NCBI GenBank assembly: GCA_016212795.1
Contig: JACRDT010000042.1
Location: 62,001-126,000, forward strand
Length of the DNA stretch: 64,000 nt
Origin: Elusimicrobiota bacterium
GTDB lineage: Bacteria > Elusimicrobiota > Elusimicrobia > UBA1565 > UBA9628
Direction: 5' to 3'
A program made the position numbers and the translations under genes. Positions within the stretch are counted from its first letter, which is position 1; the number at the start of each line of letters is the position of its first letter. Under the pieces are notes generated by a model, which was not told the origin of the DNA, did no database searches, and saw nothing but the letters and a program-made list of their open reading frames with translations. Shown here in pieces: positions 48,031 to 56,187 of this stretch.

Positions 48031-50154
48031 ATGAGAAAAACCACGATTGTTTGCGCGGCAGTCATCGCCTTCTTCTGGACCACGGGCGCTTGGGCCGTGG
48101 ATGTCTCCATGGACGCCATGGGTCCAGGCTACAACTCGGTGAACGGCAACACGGAGAAGTTCCGCGAGAACGCCCAGCGGGTCGACGGCCTCGTCGGGGG
48201 GCTCGAGAAGATCAGCCTCGGCGGCGAGTCCGGGAGCCTCAAGTACGACCTCGAAGGCCGGGCCCTCTTCGAGCGCGACATGAGCGTCGGCTTCAATATC
48301 AAGGGAAAGGAGGGTAAGAGCTACTTCAAGTCGAAGTTCGTGACCGACCGGCATTACTACGACAGCTCGCTCCCCTTCTTCTACAGCGGGCAGAACAACT
48401 ACAACCCGATGACCGAGATCGGCAAGAAGCTCAAGACAGACCGCGACGACTTCAGCGCCGAGGCCGGCCTCAAGCTCGGCGGCACCAAGGTCTACGTCGG
48501 CGGAGAGTACTCCTCGAAGCATGGAGACGAGAGCCTCTTCTGGGGCGGACGGCTCGTGGACATCGGCAACAACGTCCTCCTCTGGCTCGACCCCTTGTCG
48601 AGGCGGGTGGACTACAACACGAACAGGGTCTACGCCGGCGTCAATCAAGAGGTCGCGGGCTTCGACCTCTCCCTGCGCCATGACATCGAGAAGTCATACG
48701 GCAGTTCCTTCCATTCGGAGACCGGCTACGCTTTGGCGACGGGGGTGAAGACGCACGACAGGCTCTACATCGCCAACGTCGACCACATCACGCAGAACAC
48801 CTCGCTGGGCTTCGAGGGGGACATCATCGAGAACAAGCTCAATCTCGACGCGCGCTACCGGTTCACCCGCACGGACAACTGGAACAACGTGGACTCGGAC
48901 GCTTTCGACGGCGTGACGCGCGCGCGACAATACGACGAACACTCCGTCAACCTCGTCCCCAGCGACCACGCCGGCCAGAGCTATTCCCACGCCGGCAACG
49001 TCACCCTCTCCTGGACCGGATGGGATTCGGTCGCGCCCTACATGAGCTTCGAGGTCGAGAGCGGCAAGAGCAAGAACGCTTCGGTCCGGCGCGAGGACGG
49101 CTCGATCGGAGGAGCGGGGGACGGCAACGACTCCACGGCCGACGAGATCTGGGACTTCAGGACCCGCAACTACGAGAACAACGTCAGGGGCGTCGTTGGC
49201 GCCACGATCTCGGCCATCCCGAAGACCAAGGTCACCGTGCAGTTCGACGTTGAGCGCAGCAAGGTCTCCCAGTGGTGGGTCGCGGACTTCCAGACGCAGA
49301 CGGGCGGCGACCCGAGAGGCGACTGGTCCTGGGACGCCGACGTCGTCTACACGAAGAGGATCTACGCCCTGTCGGCCAGGACCCGGCCGTTCGGCTGGCT
49401 GAGCGGGGGCGCCAAGTACCGGTTCACGGACCAGACGACGGCCGTTGACAACAAATGGCGCTACATCGAGAACAAGGGCGCCGGCGCCGATCCCGAGTAC
49501 TCTTGGCCGGTCGGAGCCCCGAGGACCGAACTGTACTACCCCGGCAGGATCGGCGGGTGGAGCAAGCCGACCCAGGAGTTCAACCTGAATGCCAGCATCG
49601 CTCCGTGTCCGTACTTCACGCTCAGGCCCAGGTTCGATTTCGTGTCCTCGAGCTACAACGTCGACGGCGAGCAGTTCAAGCGCATCGCGACCTATCAGAC
49701 CAGCGTTTGGGGGCTGTCGGCGGATGTCCTCACGCCCATCGAGGGGCTGACGGCGACGGTGGGCGTCTCCAGGCGCACGGGCTTGACCGAGACCCTGGCC
49801 GCGGACATGAGCAATTCCGTCGTGCGCAACCCCATGAGCGGCGCCGCCGCCACCAACTACTTCGGCGCGAAGATCGGGGGGTTCAGCCAGGATGCCGTCA
49901 CCCTCGACGCCCAGGGCAACTATGTCGTCAAGTCCTGGGTGTTCAACGTGAACGGCGGCAGGACCGACGCGCAGGGCAACTACCCGACGCGCCTCTGGTG
50001 GACCGGCGCCGGGGTCGAGTACAAGGTGACCCAGGATGTCAGCGCCAGGGTCAAGGGCTCCTTCTACGACTATTCCGAGAGGTTCAACGGCGCCATCAAC
50101 GACTACCGGGCCAAGATCGTCGCCATGGCGTTGACGGCCCGCTTCGCGAGGTAG
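48031..50154 (+). CDS. MtrB/PioB-like outer-membrane barrel porin
   Basis: The 707-residue protein has a signal peptide (MRKTTIVCAAVIAFFWTTGA) and then alternating polar/hydrophobic strands throughout, as in the 26-28-strand MtrB/PioB family. Examples are YDLEGRALFERDMSVGFNIK, DARYRFTRTDNWNNV and GGAKYRFTDQTTAVDNKWRY. The size is right for the family. MtrB houses the cytochrome and insulates electron flow across the membrane. It is co-directional and 13 bases from the octaheme gene. No outer-surface cytochrome (MtrC/OmcA) or inner-membrane quinol oxidase (CymA) lies in the window, so the rest of the route must be elsewhere. Confidence 0.85.
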   Translation: MRKTTIVCAAVIAFFWTTGAWAVDVSMDAMGPGYNSVNGNTEKFRENAQRVDGLVGGLEKISLGGESGSLKYDLEGRALFERDMSVGFNIKGKEGKSYFKSKFVTDRHYYDSSLPFFYSGQNNYNPMTEIGKKLKTDRDDFSAEAGLKLGGTKVYVGGEYSSKHGDESLFWGGRLVDIGNNVLLWLDPLSRRVDYNTNRVYAGVNQEVAGFDLSLRHDIEKSYGSSFHSETGYALATGVKTHDRLYIANVDHITQNTSLGFEGDIIENKLNLDARYRFTRTDNWNNVDSDAFDGVTRARQYDEHSVNLVPSDHAGQSYSHAGNVTLSWTGWDSVAPYMSFEVESGKSKNASVRREDGSIGGAGDGNDSTADEIWDFRTRNYENNVRGVVGATISAIPKTKVTVQFDVERSKVSQWWVADFQTQTGGDPRGDWSWDADVVYTKRIYALSARTRPFGWLSGGAKYRFTDQTTAVDNKWRYIENKGAGADPEYSWPVGAPRTELYYPGRIGGWSKPTQEFNLNASIAPCPYFTLRPRFDFVSSSYNVDGEQFKRIATYQTSVWGLSADVLTPIEGLTATVGVSRRTGLTETLAADMSNSVVRNPMSGAAATNYFGAKIGGFSQDAVTLDAQGNYVVKSWVFNVNGGRTDAQGNYPTRLWWTGAGVEYKVTQDVSARVKGSFYDYSERFNGAINDYRAKIVAMALTARFAR

Positions 50155-50198
50155 CAAGCGTAAAGACGCGGCAAGATTGAGTCGCCGGCGCGGCGGGC

Positions 50199-50216
50199 GC
50201 CCCGGAACCCCGGGGC
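50199..50216 (+). terminator. hairpin after the cytochrome-porin operon
   Basis: A 7-base stem (GCCCCGG, loop AACC, CCGGGGC) lies 45 bases past the porin stop in a very GC-rich stretch containing further complementary runs. No T-run follows. Confidence 0.4.
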
Positions 50217-50286
50217 CCCGCCCCGGGATCGCCAGGAGCGTCCCGCCCCCGCTCGGGGGGCCGGCGACAGCCGTTGCCGGAGCCGG

Positions 50287-50315
50287 TTGCCGCGGGCTCG
50301 GGGAAGGGCTATAAT
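50287..50315 (+). promoter_or_regulatory. promoter of the NtrC-class regulator gene
   Basis: TTGCCG (50287-50292) and TATAAT (50310-50315) are separated by 17 bases. The TATAATCAG sequence resembles the duplicated promoter cassette but the spacer differs. The GTG start is about 12 bases from the predicted transcription start. Confidence 0.65.
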
Positions 50316-50333
50316 CAGGGCCATGAGGCCCGC

Positions 50334-51677
50334 GTGACCCAAAGGGTGGCCGTGCTCGTCGTGGACGACGAGGAGGAGTTCTGCCGGTGGCTCTCCAAGG
50401 ACTTTGAGCGCAGGGGCTACGCCTGCGCCACGGCCCTGGATTCGAAGGCCGCGCTCGGGGTCCTGTCCGCCGGGCGCGTGGACGTGATGCTCCTCGACAT
50501 CGCGCTGCGCTCGGAGAGCGGGCTGGAGCTCCTCAAGAAGGCCCGGCGGGACCATCCGGGCGTCCAGGTGATCATGCTGACGGGCAACGGCACGGTCCGG
50601 ACCGCCATCGAGGCCATGAAGCAGGGGGCCTGCGACTACCTCGCCAAGCCGGTCGACCTGGCGGAGCTCTGCCAGGCGGTCGAGCGCGCCGGCGGGGAGG
50701 CGCGGATGCGCCGGGAGAACGACCTGCTGCGCCGGGAGATCGAGCGCAGGGACAGGTTCCAGGAGTTCGTCGGCCGTCACCCCTCGGTCGAGGAGGTCAG
50801 GCGCCTGGCGCGCAAGGCGGCCGCGGCGGACTCGCCCGTGCTCGTCTGCGGCGAGACCGGCACGGGCAAGGAGCTCGTGGCGAGGATGATCCACGCCGAG
50901 AGCCCACGCCGCCACGGGCGCTTCCTGGCCATCAACTGCGCCGCCTTGCAGGAGAGCCTGCTGGAAAGCGAGCTCTTCGGCCATGAGAAGGGCTCCTTCA
51001 CCGACGCGGGGCGCTTCAAGCCCGGCCTCGTCGAGCTCGCCGACGACGGCACCCTGTTCCTCGACGAGATAGGGAGCATGTCGCCGGCCACCCAGGCCAA
51101 GATCCTCAGGCTCCTGGACTCCGGGGAGTACCGCCGGGTGGGCGGCGTCGATGACCTGAGGAACTCCAGCCGCGTGGTCAGCGCCACCAACCAGGACCTG
51201 GCCGCGGCCATCAGCGTCGGTCGGTTCCGCGAGGACCTCCTCTACCGCGTCAACGTGGTGACGATCAGGGTCCCGCCGCTGCGGGAGCGCCTCGACGACG
51301 TGCCCTTGCTGGCCGAGCATTTCCTGGACAAGTTCCACGCTTTGGGCACGCGCGGCCGCAAGGCCATGAGCCCCCAGGCCATGGAGGCCCTCATGAGGTA
51401 TCCCTGGCCAGGGAACGTGAGGGAGCTCGAGAACGTCGTGGAGCGGGCCGTCATCATGGCCGAGGGGCCGCGGATCGAGCCCTCCCTCCTCTGCCTTCCA
51501 GGGGCCTCTTCCTGCGCGGCCGTCCCGTTCGAGACCGCCACCCTCGCCGAGGTCGAGAAGGCCCACGTCCTGGCCGTCCTGGCCAGGGCGGGCGGCAACA
51601 GGGCCAAGGCCGCGTCCATGCTCGCCATCAGCGTGAGGACGCTCTACAACAGGCTCAGGGAATACGGCCTGGATTAG
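50334..51677 (+). CDS. NtrC-family response regulator with variant sigma-54 loop
   Basis: The 447-residue regulator has a receiver domain (VVDDEEE, phospho-acceptor D55 in LLDIAL, K in YLAKPVD), an AAA+ domain with Walker A GETGTGKE, Walker B GTLFLDEIG and arginine-finger region FREDLLYRVNV, and a C-terminal Fis-type helix-turn-helix. The sigma-54-contacting loop reads GSFTDA (220-225) instead of GAFTGA, while the rest of the domain is intact. GTG 50334 is the start because upstream sequence is promoter. With the kinase at 45538 it likely forms the two-component system of this island. Confidence 0.88.
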   Translation: MTQRVAVLVVDDEEEFCRWLSKDFERRGYACATALDSKAALGVLSAGRVDVMLLDIALRSESGLELLKKARRDHPGVQVIMLTGNGTVRTAIEAMKQGACDYLAKPVDLAELCQAVERAGGEARMRRENDLLRREIERRDRFQEFVGRHPSVEEVRRLARKAAAADSPVLVCGETGTGKELVARMIHAESPRRHGRFLAINCAALQESLLESELFGHEKGSFTDAGRFKPGLVELADDGTLFLDEIGSMSPATQAKILRLLDSGEYRRVGGVDDLRNSSRVVSATNQDLAAAISVGRFREDLLYRVNVVTIRVPPLRERLDDVPLLAEHFLDKFHALGTRGRKAMSPQAMEALMRYPWPGNVRELENVVERAVIMAEGPRIEPSLLCLPGASSCAAVPFETATLAEVEKAHVLAVLARAGGNRAKAASMLAISVRTLYNRLREYGLD

Positions 51678-51683
51678 AGCCTA

Positions 51684-51743
51684 GCCGGCGCCGCGCGGCC
51701 GGCGTCGGAATCCCGCCTGCAGGACTTGCCGGCCATGCCGGCA
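51684..51743 (+). terminator. two hairpins after the regulator gene
   Basis: GCCGGC/GCCGGC (51684-51703, 8-base loop) begins 6 bases after the stop. A 7-base perfect stem TGCCGGC/GCCGGCA with loop CAT follows at 51727-51743. The rest of the 236-base gap to the FNR gene shows no other clear element. Confidence 0.4.
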
Positions 51744-51913
51744 GATGGTGCCTGGCCGGGACGGCCCTTCCAGCCTTCGCCCTCGCGGACGAGGGGACCG
51801 CGTCTCGACGAGGAAGTGCCGTGCCAGGCGCCTCGATGACGGGCCAAAGGGGTCTGGCAGGATTGATGCCCTATCTCCGTATGACGCGATTCCTCGCAAG
51901 AGATAAGGAGATC

Positions 51914-52684
51914 ATGGGCTACGCTCGGAGGGTTGTGCCGAAGTACGGTTGCCCGATGCCCGTCCCGGAGGCTTGCGGTTCCTGCTCCTGCGGCAAGCGG
52001 TGCGGCATGGGCTTCCTGGAGGGAGAGTGGCGCAGGCGCTTCCTGGCCGGGAAGGTCCCGCGGTTTCACCCCGCGCGGCAGGTGATCTTCGGAGAAGGGG
52101 ACTGGCCGCAGGGCATCATGATCCTCTGCTGGGGCTCGGTCAAGCTGAGCCTGAGGTCCCGCCAGGGACGCCAGATGGCCCTTCGGTTCTGCTCCTGCGG
52201 GGACGTGTTCGGGGACGCCGCCTACCTGGCCGGGACGACCCATCCCTACTCGGCCGAAGCCTCCACCAACGCCTACGTCTGCCTCGTTCCCAGGCCGTTG
52301 GCCGACGAACTGGCTGCCGGTTGTCCGGAGTTCCTCCGGCGGATGGCGGCCAAGTCCGGCCAAGAGCTGGGCTTCATGACGAACCTGGTGTCCGGCTGGC
52401 TCTTCCAGTCGGCCGACGCCAAGCTCGCGGGCTTCCTGCTCTCCATCGCCGAGCGCGGCGACGGCCCCCGCTGCGGTCTGGTCCGGCGCTTCAACCGCAG
52501 GCTGGTGGCCGAGCACGTGGGGCTCTCCCCTGAGACCGTCGTCAGGAGGCTGGGCGAGTTCAAAAGGCTCGGGTTCGTGAAGTTCTCGGGCGGCAGCGTC
52601 GAGCTCCTCGACAGGACCGGCCTCAAAGCCATGGCCTGCGACGGGTCGCCGGCTCCAGCGGGGCTGTGGGCGGCTTCCGCCTGA
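51914..52684 (+). CDS. fnr: FNR-type oxygen-sensing transcription regulator
   Basis: The 256-residue CRP/FNR protein has cysteines at 13, 21, 24, 26 and 30, plus C123. The spacing C21-x2-C24-x5-C30 with a central C123 matches the four [4Fe-4S] ligands of E. coli FNR (20, 23, 29, 122) almost residue for residue. A cNMP-fold domain follows, then a winged helix-turn-helix (LVAEHVGLSPETVVRRLGEF) in which the recognition helix keeps E and R but has V where FNR has the specificity Ser. It should be active without oxygen. ATG 51914 is preceded by AAGGAG. An upstream in-frame ATG at 51881 is possible but would add an unconserved N-terminus. Confidence 0.88.
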   Translation: MGYARRVVPKYGCPMPVPEACGSCSCGKRCGMGFLEGEWRRRFLAGKVPRFHPARQVIFGEGDWPQGIMILCWGSVKLSLRSRQGRQMALRFCSCGDVFGDAAYLAGTTHPYSAEASTNAYVCLVPRPLADELAAGCPEFLRRMAAKSGQELGFMTNLVSGWLFQSADAKLAGFLLSIAERGDGPRCGLVRRFNRRLVAEHVGLSPETVVRRLGEFKRLGFVKFSGGSVELLDRTGLKAMACDGSPAPAGLWAASA

Positions 52685-52736
52685 CCGGTCGGGCCATCCC
52701 GCCTTGAAACCCGCCTCGAAACCTGTCGCCTCGAAA

Positions 52737-52772
52737 CCTTGCGCGGCCGGCGCCAAGAGCATATAATCAGCG
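52737..52772 (+). promoter_or_regulatory. duplicated sigma-70 promoter cassette, copy 2
   Basis: Identical over 36 bases to 44594-44629, with TTGCGC (52739-52744), a 17-base spacer and TATAAT (52762-52767). Identity stops 5 bases after the -10. Here the gene start is 50 bases downstream with its own Shine-Dalgarno, so the transcript has a conventional leader. Confidence 0.8.
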
Positions 52773-52817
52773 CTGGCGGGCCTGTCGAAGGCGGCGACGC
52801 TGATTAGGGAGGGAACC

Positions 52818-53855
52818 ATGGCTGGCGGGATTCTTGACACCGTCTTGTTGCTGGCGCTGCCGGCGTCCGGCAAATCCGAAGTGCGCAGGTACATCAAGCA
52901 CCTCTCCCAGGAGAAGAGGAAGAAGGACTTCCACATGGGGCCGAGCGTGCAGCTCGACGACTTCCCCTACGTCCACATGATGCGGCGCGTCGACGACGAG
53001 CTCGTTTCTCGCGGCAAGGCCCGCCTCTTCTTTCAGTCTCCCGAGAGGCCTTTCCGCGATCCTCTCGACTGGGGCACGCTGATCCAGCTCCTCAACGAGG
53101 ACTACGAGTTCCTCACGGCCCGGCCGTGCAAGGAGCCGTCGTCCGCGGCGCTCCATCTTTTCGACCGCATCGACAGGGCCTCGAAGGCCGTGGGCGCGCC
53201 GGCGCGCCTCGCGGGCCTCGACGCCGCGACCCGCCAGGCGGTCGCCGAGCCCCTGGAGAAGGAGGCCCGCGAGCTTTGGAACGAGAGGAAGCCCGGGCAG
53301 AAGATCGACCTCAAGGGCAAGACCCTGGTCATCGAGTTCGCCCGCGGCGGGCCCCAGGGCTCCCGGATGCCGCTCCCCGCGCCTTTCGGCTACCAGTATT
53401 CCCTGGCCCAGGTCTCGAAGCAGCTCCTCAACAAGGCCTGCATCCTGTACGTCTGGGTCACGCCCGAGGAGTCCCGGCGCAAGAACGCCGACCGCACCGA
53501 CCCGAACGACCCGGGCTCCATCCTCCACCACGGCGTGCCGCTCGACGTCATGCTCAACGACTACGGCTGCGACGACATGGACTGGCTCGAGGCTCATGCC
53601 GAGCGCCGCGGCACCGTGGCCGTGAAGGCCCATGGGAAGACCTTCCACCTGCCGTGCGCGCGCTTCGACAACCGGGTGGACAAGACTTCCTTCCTGCGCG
53701 CCGAGGCCAAGAAGTGGAAGGCCGGCGACGTCCGCGCGGTGCACGAGGGCCTGAAGGCCGCGCTGGACAAACTCGCCGGGCTGGCCGCGCCCGGCGTTTC
53801 TGGCGCGGACCTGCCGCCTCCGAGACCCAAGGGAAGCGGCCTGGCCGCCGCCTAG
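52818..53855 (+). CDS. P-loop NTPase of unknown function
   Basis: The 345-residue cytoplasmic protein has an N-terminal Walker A (LLLALPASGKSEVRRYI, about residues 11-27). KTLVIEFARGGPQGS in the middle is a plausible Walker B-like strand, and YVWVTPEESRRKNADRTD a lid-like arginine-rich segment. This layout recalls small-molecule or nucleoside kinases, but I recognise no named family. A GGGAGGG Shine-Dalgarno lies 5 bases before the ATG. Transcription comes from the duplicated promoter. The methyltransferase gene follows 13 bases after its stop. Confidence 0.68.
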   Translation: MAGGILDTVLLLALPASGKSEVRRYIKHLSQEKRKKDFHMGPSVQLDDFPYVHMMRRVDDELVSRGKARLFFQSPERPFRDPLDWGTLIQLLNEDYEFLTARPCKEPSSAALHLFDRIDRASKAVGAPARLAGLDAATRQAVAEPLEKEARELWNERKPGQKIDLKGKTLVIEFARGGPQGSRMPLPAPFGYQYSLAQVSKQLLNKACILYVWVTPEESRRKNADRTDPNDPGSILHHGVPLDVMLNDYGCDDMDWLEAHAERRGTVAVKAHGKTFHLPCARFDNRVDKTSFLRAEAKKWKAGDVRAVHEGLKAALDKLAGLAAPGVSGADLPPPRPKGSGLAAA

Positions 53856-53868
53856 CGCCGCGACCGGC

Positions 53869-54675
53869 GTGGCGATCAGCGTCCCCAAGGAGTGGTGGCG
53901 GGGGTTCTTCGACCCCCGGTTCTACACGCCGGCGGACGTCGCCCACGTCGAGGCCGCCGGGCGCGAGGTCCGTTTCGTCGTCCGGCAGTGCGGCTTGAAG
54001 CGGGGCGCGGCCGTGTTGGACCTCTGCTGCGGCCCCGGCCGGCACAGCCTGCCGCTCGCCCGCAAGGGCTTGCTGGTCACGGGCCTGGACTACAGCCGCG
54101 CCTACCTCGGGGAGGCCCGGGCCAAGGCCCGGCGGGCCCGCGTGGACGCCCGGTTCGTGCGCGGCGACATGAGGAAGCTCCGATTCGCCGCCGAGTTCGA
54201 CGCGGCCGTCAACCTCTTCACGAGCTTCGGCTATTTCGACAAGTGGCGCGACAACGCGGCGGTCCTGGCCGGCCTGGCCAGGGCGCTCAAGCCCGGCGGG
54301 CTGCTGCTGATGGAGATGATGAACGCGGACTGGCTCAAGGGCCATTTCAGGAGCCGTTCCTGGCAGCGCCAGGACCGGGGCGTGTACCAGCTCGAGGAGA
54401 ACGAGCTCGCCCGCGGGGGCCGGCAGGTCCGCTCGCGCTGGATCAGGATCTTCCCGGACGGCCGCGTCGAGGAGAGGGGGCTCGCCCTGTGGCTTTTCGA
54501 CCGGCGCAGCCTCTCGGCCCTGCTGCGGGCCGCGGGCTTCGTCCCCTTGAAGTTCTGGGGGAGCATGGCGGGCGACAGGCTTTCCAAGGAGACGAACCGC
54601 CTCATCGTGCTGGCTCGGAAGGCCCCGGTCCCGCGCGAGGGGCGCGCGCGTCGGGGGGATCGGGCGCGGGCATGA
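53869..54675 (+). CDS. class I SAM-dependent methyltransferase
   Basis: The 268-residue protein has the Rossmann-fold methyltransferase pattern: motif I VLDLCCGPGRHS, acidic loop VTGLDYSRAYL, motif II-like FVRGDMRKLRF and motif III-like ALKPGGLLLMEMM. Residues 170-240 contain an antiparallel region including RWIRIFPDGRVEERGLAL. The methyl acceptor is unknown. It starts with GTG 13 bases after the P-loop gene and is probably co-transcribed with it. The C-terminal 20 residues are basic and probably disordered. Confidence 0.85.
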   Translation: MAISVPKEWWRGFFDPRFYTPADVAHVEAAGREVRFVVRQCGLKRGAAVLDLCCGPGRHSLPLARKGLLVTGLDYSRAYLGEARAKARRARVDARFVRGDMRKLRFAAEFDAAVNLFTSFGYFDKWRDNAAVLAGLARALKPGGLLLMEMMNADWLKGHFRSRSWQRQDRGVYQLEENELARGGRQVRSRWIRIFPDGRVEERGLALWLFDRRSLSALLRAAGFVPLKFWGSMAGDRLSKETNRLIVLARKAPVPREGRARRGDRARA

Positions 54676-54726
54676 ACGGCAACACGGCGGCGGTCATCCT
54701 GGGGGCGGCCGCTACGACCACCCGTA

Positions 54727-55995
54727 TTACTGGGCCCCGTTCGTTCTCTTCGGGCAGTAGCGCCCGCTTTCGTTCCCGTCCACCGTGAGGGGGACCGTCA
54801 GGCCCGCCCACGCCGCCGCCGCGGCCATGGTGACCGCCGGGCAGAGCAAGCCGGGGACGACCCCCGCCATCATCGAGACCAGCGACAACGCCCCCGCGGT
54901 CAACCCCATCGAGGAGCGGTAGATGAAGGTGTCGATGACCTGCTTGGCGCGGTAGCGGGCGTCGAACGAGAGGGGGATGTAGAGCAGCTCCTTGGAGGCC
55001 CTGAAGAGGGAGTAGTCCAGGCTCTTGAAGAGCAGCAGCGAGAGGGACGCGCTGCGAAGGTCCGGATGGAGCAGCAGGCCGAGCGATGACAGCAGGTGGA
55101 CGGCCGGGATGCCCAGGAAGAGCCAGCGCATCGGGACGTACCGCAGCAGGAGCGGCGTGGCGACGAACTGGAGGAAGGACGAGGCCGTGTTGGCCGTGGA
55201 CCAGAAGCCGCCCAGGTAAGCCGTGCGGGCGTCCTTGGCCGGGATGGCGGCCTCCAGGATCTGGTTGAACCTGAGGTCGAACACGGTCGAGACCACCTGG
55301 GCCAGGCACACGACCCCGGCCAGCAGGGCCAGCATGCGCGAATCCGTCAGGAGCTTCAAGCGCAGGTGGCCTTGCCGTCCGCCGTGCTCCTCCGGGGAAG
55401 GCTGGGGCTCCCCCGCGATCCTGTAGGCCAGGCAGGCGAGCAAGGTCGCGGGCAGGAGGGCGGCCACGGCCAGCAGGAGGATCTGCTCGGTGCCCACGAC
55501 CGTGGCGATTCTGTGGACGAGGTAGCCCGCCGCGATCGGGCCGATGGAGGCGCCGCCGATGATGGGCCCGTTGAACATCCTGGCTTGCTCGGGCTTGAGG
55601 AAGCTGTTGATCAGGGACCAGTACTGCTCCACGATGAGCACGATGTAGACCTGGCGGAAGACATAAAGGAAGGCCGCGGCGGGCTTGAAGCCGGCCCGGA
55701 GGGCCAGGTAGCAGAGGACGAAGACCATGGCGCTCGACAGGGAGGAGGCGACCATGGTCTTCAGCGGGCCCCACCTGGAGAGCATCCGGCCATAGCCGAA
55801 GACCAGCAGGGCCATGGCGAAGGGGATGGCGGTCATCGCGTACGGGAGCTTGGCTGAGCCGTACGCGTTGAGGAAGAGCGAGGTCGAGACGCTCCGGACG
55901 AACTCGTAGCCGCCCACCAGGAAGGTGGCCGCCAGAGAGATGCAGGCCGCGGCGGCCGCGGTGCGCTTCCACGAGGGGTCCTGCGACGGCGCCAT
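54727..55995 (-). CDS. ATP/ADP-translocase (NTT)-like MFS carrier
   Basis: The 422-residue membrane protein has about twelve helices. It shows the pattern of the NTP/NDP-exchange (TLC) family: GYEFVRSVSTSLFLNAYGSA in the first helix region, FRQVYIVLIVEQYWSLINS, the PIIGGASIGPIAAGYLV helix and LSFDARYRAKQVIDTFIYR. Characterised NTTs of intracellular bacteria and plastids exchange ATP for ADP. Members in free-living bacteria have unproven substrates and may transport other compounds. The promoter TTGCCA-16-TACAAT ends 5 bases before the ATG. Confidence 0.75.
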   Translation of the reverse strand: MAPSQDPSWKRTAAAAACISLAATFLVGGYEFVRSVSTSLFLNAYGSAKLPYAMTAIPFAMALLVFGYGRMLSRWGPLKTMVASSLSSAMVFVLCYLALRAGFKPAAAFLYVFRQVYIVLIVEQYWSLINSFLKPEQARMFNGPIIGGASIGPIAAGYLVHRIATVVGTEQILLLAVAALLPATLLACLAYRIAGEPQPSPEEHGGRQGHLRLKLLTDSRMLALLAGVVCLAQVVSTVFDLRFNQILEAAIPAKDARTAYLGGFWSTANTASSFLQFVATPLLLRYVPMRWLFLGIPAVHLLSSLGLLLHPDLRSASLSLLLFKSLDYSLFRASKELLYIPLSFDARYRAKQVIDTFIYRSSMGLTAGALSLVSMMAGVVPGLLCPAVTMAAAAAWAGLTVPLTVDGNESGRYCPKRTNGAQ

Positions 55996-56000
55996 GCGGC

Positions 56001-56028
56001 ATTGTATCTATGCGCGGGGTGCTTGGCA
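56001..56028 (-). promoter_or_regulatory. promoter of the NTT-like gene
   Basis: TTGCCA (56028-56023) and TACAAT (56006-56001) on the minus strand, 16-base spacer; the ATG follows the -10 by 5 bases, a leaderless arrangement. Confidence 0.55.
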
Positions 56029-56109
56029 AATGCTCCTCCTTGACGGGCCTGGAAACATTCGGGATGCGGCCGCGCAAGTAGTTCTCCCCGGCCTGCCTGA
56101 GCCATATGC

Positions 56110-56147
56110 TTGTATAATAATAATTATCCGAGGCATAGCTCGGATAA
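56110..56147. other. AT-rich island with a 9-bp inverted repeat
   Basis: A/T-rich DNA runs from about 56103 to 56187. It contains the perfect inverted repeat TTATCCGAG/CTCGGATAA with a 6-base spacer (56124-56147), directly upstream of the promoter of the AAA_14 gene. It has the size and position of an operator for an autoregulator. Confidence 0.55.
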
Positions 56148-56151
56148 CATA

Positions 56152-56180
56152 TTGTGTTGAAATTATGATTGTGGTATAAC
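56152..56180 (+). promoter_or_regulatory. promoter of the AAA_14 ATPase gene
   Basis: TTGTGT (56152-56157) and TATAAC (56175-56180) with a 17-base spacer. ATG lies 7 bases after the -10, predicting a leaderless mRNA. Confidence 0.55.
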
Positions 56181-56187
56181 TAGTTTT

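Noticed and set aside
50323..50337. Leader peptide ATG-AGG-CCC-GCG-TGA ahead of the NtrC-class regulator
   Set aside because: Four codons with no regulatory amino-acid run and no alternative hairpins; it probably arises by chance next to the GTG start.
51864..51878. TTGAT half-site upstream of the FNR gene, a possible autoregulatory FNR box
   Set aside because: Only one half-site is present; the second half does not match ATCAA at the required spacing.
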